Position numbers and translations under genes: made by a program
DNA from: CBDDIP01 sp965279405
GTDB taxonomy: Bacteria > Actinomycetota > Acidimicrobiia > Acidimicrobiales > Ilumatobacteraceae
Direction: 5' to 3'
DNA: 64,000 nt
Assembly (NCBI GenBank): GCA_965279405.1
Contig: OZ257157.1
Span: 682,001 to 746,000 of the forward strand
Shown here: positions 34,078 to 43,165 of the stretch, in pieces
Layout: every line of letters starts with the position of its first letter
Position numbering within the stretch: the first letter of the stretch is position 1
Notes under the pieces: model-generated
Seen by the model: the letters and a program-made list of their open reading frames with translations, nothing else
Database searches by the model: none
What the model was told of the DNA's origin: nothing

Positions 34078-37000
34078 GTGGATGTGAGCATCCTCGGTCC
34101 GTTGATGGTCGAGGACGACGGGAACGAGCTGACGATCGCCGGCGCGCGCATGCGCACGCTGCTGGCGCTGTTCGCGGTACGGCCCGGGGAGAACATCACT
34201 GCCGAACGTCTGGCCGACGACCTGTGGGGCGACGATCCGCCTGCGGGCGCGGCGAACGGCCTGCAGTCGTTGGTGTCGCGACTGCGGCGCGCGCTCGGTG
34301 ACGCGGGCCGCTTGGTCGTCACGACACCGAACGGCTATCGGCTCGACGCAGCCGACGAGCACATCGATGCGTTCCGGTTCGTCGACGCTGCCCAGCGCGG
34401 GCACGAGGCGCTGCTGGCCGGCGACGCGGCGCGAGCGGCGCGCGTCCTCGCGGAGGGCCTGGCCCTGTGGCGCGGTGCAGCGCTCGACGGCTTCGACGAC
34501 GACGGCGTGCTGCACCGCGAGGCCGTGCGGCTGGAAGAGCTCCGGCTGAACGCGATCGAGGATCGCCTCGACGCCGACCTCCGACTCGGTCGTCACGCCG
34601 ACGTCATCGCCGAGCTCGGGACGCTGGTCACCGAGCACCCTCTGCGCGAACGCCTGCACGGCTTCTTGATGCTGGCCCTGTACCGAGCCGGACGCCAGGC
34701 CGAGGCGCTGCGCACGTTCCAGGAGGCTCGCCGCGTTCTCGGCGAGGAGCTCGGCCTCGACCCGAGTCCGGAGCTGCGCGCGCTCGAGTCGTCGATCCTG
34801 TCGCACGACTCTGCGCTCGATCACGTTGCGACTCCGACGTCTCGCGTGATGCAGCACCACACCAACCTGTGGCGCGAGCTCAGCGAGTTCGTCGGCCGGA
34901 CGGCAGAGCTCGCTGCGCTCGCCGACCTCATGGATGCCAGTCGGCTCGTCACCGTCGTCGGGCCCGGTGGGGCGGGAAAGACCCGTCTGGCCGTGGAGGC
35001 AGCGGCCCTCCACGTCGGTGGCTGCGACGTGTGGTTCATCGATCTCGCCCCGCTGCGCTCGCCCGACGCGGTGGCCGACACGGTCGCGGCGATGACCGGC
35101 CTCGGCGACGGCGGACTCTCCCAGGGCGCTCCCGGGCTCACGACGGTCGAGCGCCTCGTCGACCACCTGCGCGGCCGCCCGACCCTGCTGCTGCTCGACA
35201 ACTGCGAGCACGTCGTCCGTGAAGCCGCGCGGGTTGCCGAACGGCTGCTGATCGGTTGCGAGGACGTTCGGATCCTGGCCACGAGCCGAGAGGCGCTCGG
35301 CGTCCGCGGCGAGACGGTCTGGGTCGTGCCGCCGATGTCGTCCGATGACGCAGTCGCGTTGTTCACGACCCGCGCCGCGAGTGCCAGTGGTCCGGCCGTC
35401 GACGATGACACGGTCGGCGTCGTCACCGAGCTGTGTGCGCGCCTGGACGGGCTGCCGCTTGCGATCGAGCTCGCCGCCGGACGAGTGCGGGCCATCCCGG
35501 TTCGCCAGCTGGCGGCGCGCCTCGACGATCGCTTCCGCCTGCTCACCGGCGGCTCGCGGACCGCGCTGCCCCGCCAGCAGACGCTCCGGGCCGTGGTCGA
35601 GTGGAGCCACGAGCTGCTCTTCGACGACGAGCAGCGCGTCTTCGCCCGCCTGTCCGTCTTCGCCGGCGGGTGTTCGCTCGACGCCGCCGAAGCGATCTGC
35701 AGCGGAGACGACATCGCTGCTGAGGACGTCGCCGACCTCCTCGGACACCTCGTCGACAAGTCACTGCTGATCGCCGACCACGCCGGCGTGAACGATCCGG
35801 ACGGAGAGGTTCGCTACCGCCTGCTGCAGACGCTCGAGCTCTACGGGCGCGAGCAGCTGGCCGCCAGCGGTGAGGTGGACGCGGTGCGCGCTCGGCACGC
35901 GACCTACTTCGGGGCGATCTGTCGCCGCGGCCACGACGCCTTCCGCGGCGACCGGCAGGAAGCGTGGCTGGTCGAGGTGGAGCGCGAGTCCGACAACCTG
36001 CGTGCCGTGCTGAGCTGGTTGATCGAACGCAACGAGGCGCTCACCGTGCAGACGATGCTCGGCGGGCTCGGCTGGGCGTGGTGGTTCGCCGGCCGCGGCG
36101 ACGAAGGGTGGCGGTGGCTGACCTCCGGCCTTGCGTGCACCGGCTCGACGTCGCCGCTGGCGCGGGCCTCGGCGGCGATGTGGGCCGGGTACGTGGGGGC
36201 GTCCGCCGGCGTCGGCATGGACGCCGCATCGGTCTACGCCGAAGAAGCGGTCGCCTTGCTGCACGCCAACCCCGGCCAGCGACTCGCCGACGAGACCAGT
36301 GAGAGCTTGCTGCCCGACGCACTGATGCTCGCGGCCGGGATCCGCGGCATGGTCGGCGACCCGGTCGGCGCCACCCGCCACTACACGGCAGCGGCGAACC
36401 TGTACGCCAGTGGCACCGGCCACTGGAACCGAGCGCTGCAGCTGAACGCGACCGGGCGCCTGGCCGAGCTCGGCGGTGACGTTCGCCGCGGCTTCGAGCT
36501 GCAGTGCGAGTCCGTCGATCACTTCGAGGTGGCCGGCGTGCACTGGGCGCTCGCCGTCATCAACGGCGACGTGGGGATGATGGCGTTCCGACTCGGCGAG
36601 GTGGACGAAGCGTTGCGTCGGACGCGCCGCGCCGCCGAGGCCGCGCGCCGCCTCCGGCTGGGCGGGTACCAAGCGGTGCTGCTCAACCGCCTCGGCTGGT
36701 TCGCCATGCTCACCGGTGACATCGATCTCTCCGACCGACTCGTCGACGAGGCGATCGATCTGGCCGAATCGCTGCGCTTCACGAGCGCCGAGGCGTTCGC
36801 TCGGCTCGGCAGGGCCATCGTCCGTCGCCGCCAGGGACGGTTGGACGAGGCGGTCGTCGAGGCGACCCGCGCCAACGGTCTGTTCATCGCCACGGGACTG
36901 CACAACGGCCGGCCACAGGCGTTGTCGACGTTGGGTCTGGTCGCCCACGAACGGGGCGATCTGGCGACCGCCCGCCGGCTGCACCTCGAGTCCTTCGAGA

Positions 37001-37362
37001 TCGGGCGAGGGATCAACGACCAACGATGCATCGGCCTGGCCCTCGAAGGCTTGGCCGGCGTGGCCCTCGACGGCGGCGATCACCGGAACGCCCTGGCGCT
37101 CCTCGCCGCTGCGCAAGCGGCGCGGAGCATCGACGGCGGCGCGCCACCGGGGCCGGAGTCCGACGCGCCGGAGGTCAGTGCGCGACTGGTCGAGCTCGTC
37201 GGCCGAGCAGCCCACGACGCGGCGATGACGAACGGCCGGTCGTCACTCGAACGCATCCTGCGCGACGGGCCGTTCGGCGAGCACGTCGGTCGGCGCATGG
37301 ATCACGAGGGCGACGATCACGTCGTCGGGGAACTCGCAGAGGTGCTCGAGCCCGAGGGCTGA
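34078..37362 (+). CDS. SARP (AfsR-type) transcriptional regulator with NB-ARC and TPR domains
   Basis: A 1094-aa regulator. The OmpR-like winged helix (about 1-95: VDVSILGPLMVEDDGNELTI; RLRRALGDAGRLVVTTPNGY) plus BTAD (about 96-250, EALRTFQEARRVLGEELGLD) make a SARP head. The NB-ARC has a P-loop near 296-305 (GPGGAGKTRL), Walker B PTLLLLDNCEHV and LDGLPLAIELAAGR. TPR-like repeats fill about 560-1065. GTG 34078 is 8 nt after TACGGT (34064-34069). The last ~22 codons (HEGDDHVVGELAEVLEPEG) are antisense to a truncated TPR gene, so the C-terminus looks replaced. The ABC exporter downstream is the obvious target. Confidence 0.93.
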   Translation: MDVSILGPLMVEDDGNELTIAGARMRTLLALFAVRPGENITAERLADDLWGDDPPAGAANGLQSLVSRLRRALGDAGRLVVTTPNGYRLDAADEHIDAFRFVDAAQRGHEALLAGDAARAARVLAEGLALWRGAALDGFDDDGVLHREAVRLEELRLNAIEDRLDADLRLGRHADVIAELGTLVTEHPLRERLHGFLMLALYRAGRQAEALRTFQEARRVLGEELGLDPSPELRALESSILSHDSALDHVATPTSRVMQHHTNLWRELSEFVGRTAELAALADLMDASRLVTVVGPGGAGKTRLAVEAAALHVGGCDVWFIDLAPLRSPDAVADTVAAMTGLGDGGLSQGAPGLTTVERLVDHLRGRPTLLLLDNCEHVVREAARVAERLLIGCEDVRILATSREALGVRGETVWVVPPMSSDDAVALFTTRAASASGPAVDDDTVGVVTELCARLDGLPLAIELAAGRVRAIPVRQLAARLDDRFRLLTGGSRTALPRQQTLRAVVEWSHELLFDDEQRVFARLSVFAGGCSLDAAEAICSGDDIAAEDVADLLGHLVDKSLLIADHAGVNDPDGEVRYRLLQTLELYGREQLAASGEVDAVRARHATYFGAICRRGHDAFRGDRQEAWLVEVERESDNLRAVLSWLIERNEALTVQTMLGGLGWAWWFAGRGDEGWRWLTSGLACTGSTSPLARASAAMWAGYVGASAGVGMDAASVYAEEAVALLHANPGQRLADETSESLLPDALMLAAGIRGMVGDPVGATRHYTAAANLYASGTGHWNRALQLNATGRLAELGGDVRRGFELQCESVDHFEVAGVHWALAVINGDVGMMAFRLGEVDEALRRTRRAAEAARRLRLGGYQAVLLNRLGWFAMLTGDIDLSDRLVDEAIDLAESLRFTSAEAFARLGRAIVRRRQGRLDEAVVEATRANGLFIATGLHNGRPQALSTLGLVAHERGDLATARRLHLESFEIGRGINDQRCIGLALEGLAGVALDGGDHRNALALLAAAQAARSIDGGAPPGPESDAPEVSARLVELVGRAAHDAAMTNGRSSLERILRDGPFGEHVGRRMDHEGDDHVVGELAEVLEPEG

Positions 37363-37665
37363 GGCGCGCTCGAAACGCTCGTCGAGCGCGAGTGCGATGA
37401 CATCGATCTGCTGGCGTTCGCGCCGGCTGATCGCACGGCACCGTTGCGCCGTCGCCATCGGCGCTCGCCACGCGTCGCCTCCGAGTGACCACTTCGACGC
37501 GATCGCCAGGACCGCCAACGCCATGGCGAACCCGGCATCGAGGCGAACCGCGTCCGCCAGTGCCTCCATCGCCGCCGCCGACCGGCCGGCGAGCAGCTCG
37601 GCTCGGCCGTGGAGGTACCGCCGTGCCGCGGCGGGCGCGGTGGAGGCGAGCTGGTCGGGGGGCAT
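37243..37665 (-). pseudogene. Truncated TPR-protein gene, 5' part only
   Basis: ATG 37665 opens a 140-codon frame whose first ~123 codons read like the N-terminus of a TPR38-like TPR protein: RRYLHGRAELLAGRSAAAME, then HLCEFPDDVIVALVIHA. Such proteins usually run to 400 aa or more. After about position 37296 the frame continues only as antisense of the SARP gene and stops at 37243. I read this as a gene whose 3' part was lost in a deletion that joined it tail-to-tail to the SARP gene. Confidence 0.65.
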
Positions 37666-37686
37666 GCGCCGATCGTGCGCCGCGCC

Positions 37687-37740
37687 GCTGACAGCGCGCT
37701 GACACGAACCGGGCAGCGCACCTCAGGGCGACGTCAGCGC
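37687..37740. promoter_or_regulatory. Candidate SARP operator (heptamer direct repeats)
   Basis: GCTGACA at 37687-37693 and 37698-37704 are identical heptamers separated by 4 bp (11-bp period). A weaker third match CCGGGCA follows in phase at 37709-37715, and an inverted GTCAGC lies at about 37733-37738. SARP regulators bind heptamer direct repeats with 4-bp spacing. It lies about 90 bp before the ABC ATPase start and next to the SARP gene. Confidence 0.45.
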
Positions 37741-37795
37741 GCCGGCGCACAGTGCGACTCGTGGCCATCTCGGTCACCCGTTCCAAGGAGATCAC

Positions 37796-38587
37796 ATGTC
37801 CACGCTCACCATCCCGAACCCGATCATCACCTTCCCCGCTCCGGCCCAGACCGTTGCGGCCCAGACCGTTGCGGCGAGGGCCGTCGGCGCCACCAAGACG
37901 TACGGCCACGGCGAGTCCGAGGTCAAGGCGCTCGACGGCGTCGACGCCGAGTTCTACACCGGTCAGTTCACCGCCATCATGGGCCCGTCGGGTTCCGGCA
38001 AGTCCACGCTGATGCACACCATCGCCGGGCTCGACACGCTCACCAACGGTGACGTCTTCATCGGCGACGTGAACCTCGGCGACCTCAACGACAAGCAGCT
38101 GACGTTGCTCCGCCGCGATCGCATCGGGTTCATCTTCCAGGCGTTCAACCTGGTGCCGACGCTCACCGCGCTGGAGAACATCACCCTGCCGATGCTGCTC
38201 GCCGGCCGCAAGGCCGACACCGACTGGCTCGACCTCGTCGTCGACACCGTTGGATTGAGCACCCGTCTCAAGCACCGACCTTCGGAGCTCTCGGGTGGCC
38301 AGCAGCAGCGCGTCGCCGTGGCCCGCGCCCTCGCCAGCCGCCCGCAGATCATCTTCGCCGACGAGCCGACCGGCAACCTCGACTCGCGCACCGGCGCCGA
38401 GATCCTCGCGTTCATGCGCACCGCCGTGAAGGACATGGGCCAGACCATCGTCATGGTCACCCACGATCCGAAGGCTGCCAGCTACGCCGACCGGGCCCTC
38501 TTCCTCGCCGACGGCACCGTCGTCGACGACATGGCCAACCCCACTCCCGACATGGTGCTCGACCGCATCAAGAGCTTCGGCCGCTAG
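37796..38587 (+). CDS. ABC transporter ATP-binding protein (MacB/LolD type)
   Basis: A 263-aa ATPase energising the permease encoded next. Walker A is IMGPSGSGKSTLMHTIAGLD, the signature is LSGGQQQRVAVARALA, Walker B is IIFADEPTGNLDSRTG and the switch His is in MVTHDPKAASYAD. This is the LolD/MacB/FtsE subgroup that works with FtsX-like permeases. ATG 37796 has AAGGAG 6-7 nt upstream. The N-terminal ~35 residues are unusual and contain AQTVAAQTVAA, produced by a 15-bp direct DNA repeat at 37854-37883. Likely an exporter of peptides, lipids or drugs, regulated by the neighbouring SARP. Confidence 0.94.
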   Translation: MSTLTIPNPIITFPAPAQTVAAQTVAARAVGATKTYGHGESEVKALDGVDAEFYTGQFTAIMGPSGSGKSTLMHTIAGLDTLTNGDVFIGDVNLGDLNDKQLTLLRRDRIGFIFQAFNLVPTLTALENITLPMLLAGRKADTDWLDLVVDTVGLSTRLKHRPSELSGGQQQRVAVARALASRPQIIFADEPTGNLDSRTGAEILAFMRTAVKDMGQTIVMVTHDPKAASYADRALFLADGTVVDDMANPTPDMVLDRIKSFGR

Positions 38588-38642
38588 TCGCGCCGCGCCT
38601 CGTCACGAACACGACACGAAACGACCTGGAGACACGATCAAC

Positions 38643-41174
38643 ATGTTCCGCCTCACCTTCAAAGAGCTGCTCGCCAAGAAGCTGCGACTCCTCACCACCG
38701 CACTCGCCGTGATGCTCGGCGTTGCCTTCATGGCCGGCACCCTGGTGCTGACCGACACCATGAACAGCACGTTCGACGGCTTGCTGTCGAACGCCTACTC
38801 GGGCACCGATGCCTACGTCCGCGGCGAGTCCGCCCTGGGCAACAGCACGGCACAAGCCCCTCACATCAGCCAGGACGTCGTCGACGCCGTGGCCGGCAGC
38901 CCCGACGTCGATGTCGCCTTCGGCTTCATCACCGGGTACGCCCAGCTCGTCGATCACCACGGCAAGGCAGTCGGCAACCCCGGCCGCGGCGCACCCACCA
39001 TGGGCGAGACGTGGATCACCGACGACGAGCTCAACCCGTACGAGCTCAGCGACGGACGGGCGCCCACCGCACACGGCGAGGTGGTCATCGACCGCCACTC
39101 GGCGCAGACCGCGCACTTCGTGCTCGGCGAGCGCGTGCGCGTGCTGACCAAGGAAGGCTCCGACATGTTCACCATCGTCGGCATCGCCAGGTTCGGCGAC
39201 GCCGACTCCGCTGGTGGCGCTTCGGCCGTGCTCTTCACCGTCGACGACGCGCAGACCTACGTGTCGGAGCCGGGCGAGTACAGCTCGGTGCTCGTCCGCT
39301 CGGCCACCGCCGCCACCCAGGCAGACCTCGCCGCGTCAATCGCGCCGAACCTGCCGTCGGGCGTCGAGGTGCTGACCGGCGCGCAGATCACCAAGGAGAC
39401 CCAGGACGACATCAAGGACGGCATGTCGTTCTTCAACACGTTCCTGCTCGTCTTCGCCGGGATCGCCCTGTTCGTCGGTGCGTTCATCATCTTCAACACC
39501 TTCTCGATCATCGTCACCCAGCGTCAGAAGGAGATGGCGTTGCTCCGAGCGATCGGCGCCAGCCGCAAGCAGGTCATCCGGTCGGTGCTCGTCGAGGCAA
39601 GCCTCGTCGGGTTGATCGCCTCGGTCGTCGGCCTCGCCGCCGGCATCGGCGTGGCCGCCGGGTTGAAGTCGCTCCTGAGCGGCTTCGGGCTCGACCTGCC
39701 GTCCGGTGGGTTGGCCATCACGTCGAGCACGGTGATCACCTCGTTGGTGGTCGGCACGCTCGTCACCCTGGCCTCGGCCTACTTCCCGGCTCGCAAGGCC
39801 GGCAAGGTGCCGCCGGTCGCGGCGATGCGTGCGGTGGCACTCGACCGCACGGGCGCTTCCCGCAAGCGGATGGTCATCGGCACCGTCATCACGTCGTCTG
39901 CGGTCGGCACGATCATGGTCGGCCTCAGCAACGAGGCCCTGCCGATGGTCGGCATCGGTGCCGTCGTCACCTTCATCGGTGTGTCGGTGCTCGCCCCCAC
40001 GCTGGCTCGTCCAGCAGCCCGCCTGCTCGGCTGGCCGGGGAGCCGCTTCACCACGATGAGCGGTTCGCTCGGGCGGCAGAACGCGATGCGCAACCCCAAG
40101 CGCACCGCCGCCACTGCTGCTGCGTTGATGATCGGTGTCGCCCTCGTGGGCTTCATCGCCACCTTCGCCGCCTCGACGAAGCAGTCGATCAACGGTTCGA
40201 TCGACCAGGACTTCAACGGCGACTTCGTCGTCGACTCGGGCACCTTCGGTGAAGGCGGTGGTCTCAGCCACAACCTGGCAACGCAGATCGCCGCCCGTCC
40301 GGAGTTCGCCACCGTCATGGTGAACCGGGCCAACGAGGTCAAGCTGGACGACGAGGACAACTTCCTCGTCAGCGTCAACGCCGAGTCGGTCGACGGCATC
40401 TTCGATGTCGACCTGCAGCAGGGCGACCTCGCCCAGCTCGGCAACGACGGCATCGCCGTGCACGACGACTACGCCAAGGATCACCACCTGCAGCTGGGTT
40501 CCACCATTCCGGTGGTGTTCTCGCAGGGCTCCGTGACGCTGACCGTCGAGGCGATCTACTCGGACGCCACCTGGACCGGCGACGCCTTCGTCGACATCGC
40601 CGTCAACGACCAGCTCGGCGCCGATCAACTCGACGCCGCGATGTACATCCGGCTCGCCGACGGTGTCGACATGTCCACCGGAAAGGCGATCCTCGATCAG
40701 ATGACCGCCGACTTCCCCACGGCCGACGTGCTCGACAAGGACGGCTTCAAGGAGACCCAGTCCAGCAACATCGACCTCATCCTCAACCTCATCTACGCAC
40801 TGCTCGCCCTGGCGATCATCATCGCCTTGATGGGCATCACCAACACGCTGGCGCTCTCGATCTTCGAGCGCACCCGCGAGCTGGGCGTGCTGCGTGCGGT
40901 GGGCATGACGAGGGCGCAGTTGAAGGCCACGGTCCGCTGGGAAGCGATGATCATCGCCGTGTTCGGCACGCTGCTCGGTCTGGGCATCGGGTTGTTCTTC
41001 GGCTGGGCGATCGTCCAAGCGCTGAGCGATCAGGGCATCGACACGCTCGTCATCCCCGTGCCGACCCTGGCGATCGTCACGACGGTCGCCGCCCTGGCAG
41101 GCGTGCTCGCCTCGGTGATGCCGGCTCGCCGGGCCGCCAAGCTCGACGTGCTGGGGGCGATCGCCAGCGCCTGA
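38643..41174 (+). CDS. FtsX-like ABC transporter permease, two FtsX domains
   Basis: An 843-aa permease with an N-terminal helix (LTTALAVMLGVAFMAGTLVL), a large extracytoplasmic MacB-like domain, three helices (GIALFVGAFIIFNTFSIIVT; LVGLIASVVGLAAGIGVAAG), then the same plan repeated. The second half has an N-terminal helix at TAATAAALMIGVALVGFIAT, an external domain and final helices (YALLALAIIIALMGITNTLA). ALLRAIGASRKQVIRSVLVE and LGVLRAVGMTRAQLKATVRW are the matched coupling segments. This is the duplicated actinobacterial form; it pairs with the ATPase 55 bp upstream. Substrate unknown. Confidence 0.94.
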   Translation: MFRLTFKELLAKKLRLLTTALAVMLGVAFMAGTLVLTDTMNSTFDGLLSNAYSGTDAYVRGESALGNSTAQAPHISQDVVDAVAGSPDVDVAFGFITGYAQLVDHHGKAVGNPGRGAPTMGETWITDDELNPYELSDGRAPTAHGEVVIDRHSAQTAHFVLGERVRVLTKEGSDMFTIVGIARFGDADSAGGASAVLFTVDDAQTYVSEPGEYSSVLVRSATAATQADLAASIAPNLPSGVEVLTGAQITKETQDDIKDGMSFFNTFLLVFAGIALFVGAFIIFNTFSIIVTQRQKEMALLRAIGASRKQVIRSVLVEASLVGLIASVVGLAAGIGVAAGLKSLLSGFGLDLPSGGLAITSSTVITSLVVGTLVTLASAYFPARKAGKVPPVAAMRAVALDRTGASRKRMVIGTVITSSAVGTIMVGLSNEALPMVGIGAVVTFIGVSVLAPTLARPAARLLGWPGSRFTTMSGSLGRQNAMRNPKRTAATAAALMIGVALVGFIATFAASTKQSINGSIDQDFNGDFVVDSGTFGEGGGLSHNLATQIAARPEFATVMVNRANEVKLDDEDNFLVSVNAESVDGIFDVDLQQGDLAQLGNDGIAVHDDYAKDHHLQLGSTIPVVFSQGSVTLTVEAIYSDATWTGDAFVDIAVNDQLGADQLDAAMYIRLADGVDMSTGKAILDQMTADFPTADVLDKDGFKETQSSNIDLILNLIYALLALAIIIALMGITNTLALSIFERTRELGVLRAVGMTRAQLKATVRWEAMIIAVFGTLLGLGIGLFFGWAIVQALSDQGIDTLVIPVPTLAIVTTVAALAGVLASVMPARRAAKLDVLGAIASA

Positions 41175-41197
41175 CCGTTCCACCACCTCTCACGATC

Positions 41198-41226
41198 TGT
41201 GCCCCCGCCCGTCCAGCGGGGGCACA
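41198..41226 (+). terminator. GC-rich hairpin, probable terminator without U-tract
   Basis: 11-bp perfect stem TGTGCCCCCGC / GCGGGGGCACA with a 7-nt loop, 24 bp after the ABC permease stop. No T-run follows, as in many actinobacterial terminators. Confidence 0.65.
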
Positions 41227-41293
41227 GCCGCGTCCCGGGAGCGATGGCAAGGCGAAGCGAGACCTGCCTTGACCAGCCTGTACGGTGACAGCG

Positions 41294-42298
41294 ATGACAG
41301 CTACGAACCGCGCTGCGGAACAGCCCACCCGCAACTTGGCCATGGAACTGGTACGGGTCACCGAGTCCGCCGCTCTCGCAGCCGCCAGGTGGGTCGGGCG
41401 CGGCGACAAGATGGGCGCCGACGGCGCCGCCGTCGACGCGATGCGCACCGTTCTCGCCACTGTGCCGATGGACGGCATCGTCGTCATCGGCGAGGGCGAG
41501 AAGGACGAAGCACCGATGCTGTTCAACGGCGAGCGCGTCGGCGACGGCACGCCGCCGCTCACCGACGTTGCGGTCGACCCGATCGACGGCACGACGCTCA
41601 CCGCGCTCGGCCGGGCCAACGCCATCGCCGTGATCGCCGTCAGCGAGCGCGGGACGATGTTCGATCCGGGCCCGTGCGTGTACATGAACAAGATCGCCGT
41701 CGGGCCCGACGCCGTCGGATCGATCGACATCACCGCCAGCCCGACCAACAACATCAAGTGGGTGGCCAAGGCCAAGGGCGAGTCGGTTCGCGATCTCACC
41801 GTGGTCGTGCTCGATCGTCCGCGCCACGACGACCTCATCGCCGAGGTGCGTTCCACCGGGGCCCGCGTCAAGCTGATCACCGACGGCGACATCTTCGGTG
41901 CCATCGCAACGGGGTGGCGCGACGCCGGCGTCGACATGCTCATCGGTGTCGGCGGCACGCCTGAAGGCGTCACCGCAGCCGCCGCGCTGAAGTGCATGGG
42001 CGGCGAGATCCAGGGGATGCTCGCCCCGCGCAACGACGAGGAGCGCGACGCGGCCATCGCCGCCGGCTACGACCTCAGCGCGGTGCTCACCACCGACGAT
42101 CTCGTGCGCGGCGACAACTCGTTCTTCGCCGCCACCGGCGTCACCGATGGCGAGCTCCTCCGCGGTGTGCGCTTCGATCGCCACGGCGCCCGCACGCAGA
42201 GCCTCGTGATGCGCTCGCGCAGCGGCACGGTTCGCCTGATCGACGCGTTCCACCGCCTCGACAAGCTCGCCGCCTTCGCCGCCGTCGACTATGCCTGA
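41294..42298 (+). CDS. glpX: Class II fructose-1,6-bisphosphatase (GlpX family)
   Basis: Gluconeogenic phosphatase converting fructose-1,6-bisphosphate to fructose-6-phosphate. The ~334-aa protein has the metal/phosphate motifs GEGEKDEAPMLFNGERVGDG and VAVDPIDGTTLTALGRANAI, with PCVYMNKIAVGPDAVGSIDI and GVGGTPEGVTAAAALKCMGG also family-specific. I prefer ATG 41294 to GTG 41285 because TACGGT (41281-41286) is 7 nt before the ATG, as at several other starts. Length is normal. It stands alone after the ABC exporter terminator. The glycogen genes are far away, but both belong to the same carbon-storage economy. Confidence 0.95.
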   Translation: MTATNRAAEQPTRNLAMELVRVTESAALAAARWVGRGDKMGADGAAVDAMRTVLATVPMDGIVVIGEGEKDEAPMLFNGERVGDGTPPLTDVAVDPIDGTTLTALGRANAIAVIAVSERGTMFDPGPCVYMNKIAVGPDAVGSIDITASPTNNIKWVAKAKGESVRDLTVVVLDRPRHDDLIAEVRSTGARVKLITDGDIFGAIATGWRDAGVDMLIGVGGTPEGVTAAAALKCMGGEIQGMLAPRNDEERDAAIAAGYDLSAVLTTDDLVRGDNSFFAATGVTDGELLRGVRFDRHGARTQSLVMRSRSGTVRLIDAFHRLDKLAAFAAVDYA

Positions 42299-42403
42299 TA
42301 GCCCGTTCGGACCAAGCTCGTAGCAAATTCGGGTAGCGCCAGACCGCGCACCCCGCCTCGCTGCGTGCCCGCGACCGACCACGCGACGGACTCACCTCGC
42401 CAG

Positions 42404-42482
42404 AGCGTTTGATCGATGATCCACCGTCACGGTGGCCGCGAGATCAAACGCTTGCACAAGGCAGAGATCTGGATCGCCTTGT
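42404..42482. promoter_or_regulatory. Nested palindromes, candidate autoregulatory operator of the toxin-antitoxin pair
   Basis: Outer inverted repeat AGCGTTTGATC / GATCAAACGCT (42404-42414 and 42442-42452) encloses the inner palindrome CCACCGTCACGGTGG (42421-42435). A second inverted repeat ACAAGGC / GCCTTGT (42456-42462 and 42476-42482) runs into the -10-like box TAGGCT (42482-42487), 6 nt before the antitoxin ATG. The outer element could also terminate glpX. Confidence 0.6.
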
Positions 42483-42493
42483 AGGCTGACGGG

Positions 42494-42736
42494 ATGTCGT
42501 CGACCGGAGATCTACGGGTGTCGTCTCGAGGCCAGATGAGCCTGCCATCGACGGCTCGTCGTCGATGGGGTCTCGACGAGGGGGGCGACGTCGGCTACCT
42601 CGACCTGGGCGATGCCGTGATCATCGTGCCGGGCGGAACGGCAGCCTTGCGAGGCCGTCTGCTCGGCGCGTTGACCGACGAGGACTGGGCGGCGGCTCGA
42701 TCCGGCTTCGGCGACGGTGATCTCGCCGACCAGTGA
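42494..42736 (+). CDS. AbrB/MazE/SpoVT-type antitoxin
   Basis: An 80-aa protein with an N-terminal swapped-hairpin domain (DLRVSSRGQMSLPSTARRRW, GYLDLGDAVIIVPGG), the usual AbrB/VapB DNA-binding fold. The C-terminal tail (LRGRLLGALTDEDWAAARSG) would wrap the toxin. ATG 42494 follows TAGGCT by 6 nt. Its stop overlaps the toxin's GTG as GTGA, the standard translational coupling of toxin-antitoxin pairs. It probably represses its own promoter through the palindromes upstream. Confidence 0.85.
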   Translation: MSSTGDLRVSSRGQMSLPSTARRRWGLDEGGDVGYLDLGDAVIIVPGGTAALRGRLLGALTDEDWAAARSGFGDGDLADQ

Positions 42737-43164
42737 CGATCGCACTCATCGACGATCAGCTCCTGGGACTCGTCCTGCGCGGATCGACACCACGAGCACT
42801 GGCCGACAAGGAGCTGTTCACTACCGGGTACTGGTACGTACGGCTCTGCCAAGCGGTGCTCAACCACGACGAACGAACAGGAGCGCTGTCGCGTCCCTTC
42901 GCCACCCTGCCGACCGACCTGCGCGAGCGAGCCATCAACGCGGTGCTGGAGCTGCCGGCTGACGTCGGGTTGATCAGCCTGCGCGACTTGGCTCCAACGA
43001 TCGGGCAGCTCCGCCAACGTCACTCCCTCAACGTGCTCGGCATCGAAGCGCTCGCGGCAGCCACGCAGCTCCGCGCCCACGTGTTCCTCAGTGCGCCGTC
43101 GCCGTTGCTGCAGCAAGCATGCAAGGACGAACGGATCAAGGTGAGCGCACCTCGGGGTCGGTGA
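42733..43164 (+). CDS. Putative PIN-like toxin
   Basis: A 143-aa partner of the AbrB-type antitoxin. It opens MTIALIDDQLLGLVLRGSTP, with an acid pair after the first strand as in PIN nucleases. It ends LNVLGIEALAAATQLRAHVF then LSAPSPLLQQACKDERIKV, resembling the C-terminal strand and helix of VapC where the acids are reduced. The central part (YWYVRLCQAVLNHDERTGAL; LELPADVGLISLRDLAPTIG) is atypical. Assignment as a toxin rests on gene arrangement plus this weak similarity. RNase activity is uncertain because not all canonical acidic residues are visible. Confidence 0.65.
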   Translation: MTIALIDDQLLGLVLRGSTPRALADKELFTTGYWYVRLCQAVLNHDERTGALSRPFATLPTDLRERAINAVLELPADVGLISLRDLAPTIGQLRQRHSLNVLGIEALAAATQLRAHVFLSAPSPLLQQACKDERIKVSAPRGR

Positions 43165-43165
43165 C

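Noticed and set aside
34911..34935. CTCGCTGCGCTCG inside the SARP gene, and a similar stretch near 25544 in the kinase gene
   Set aside because: Looks like the 74-bp repeat core but encodes normal Leu-Ala-Ala-Leu residues and has no repeat flanks.
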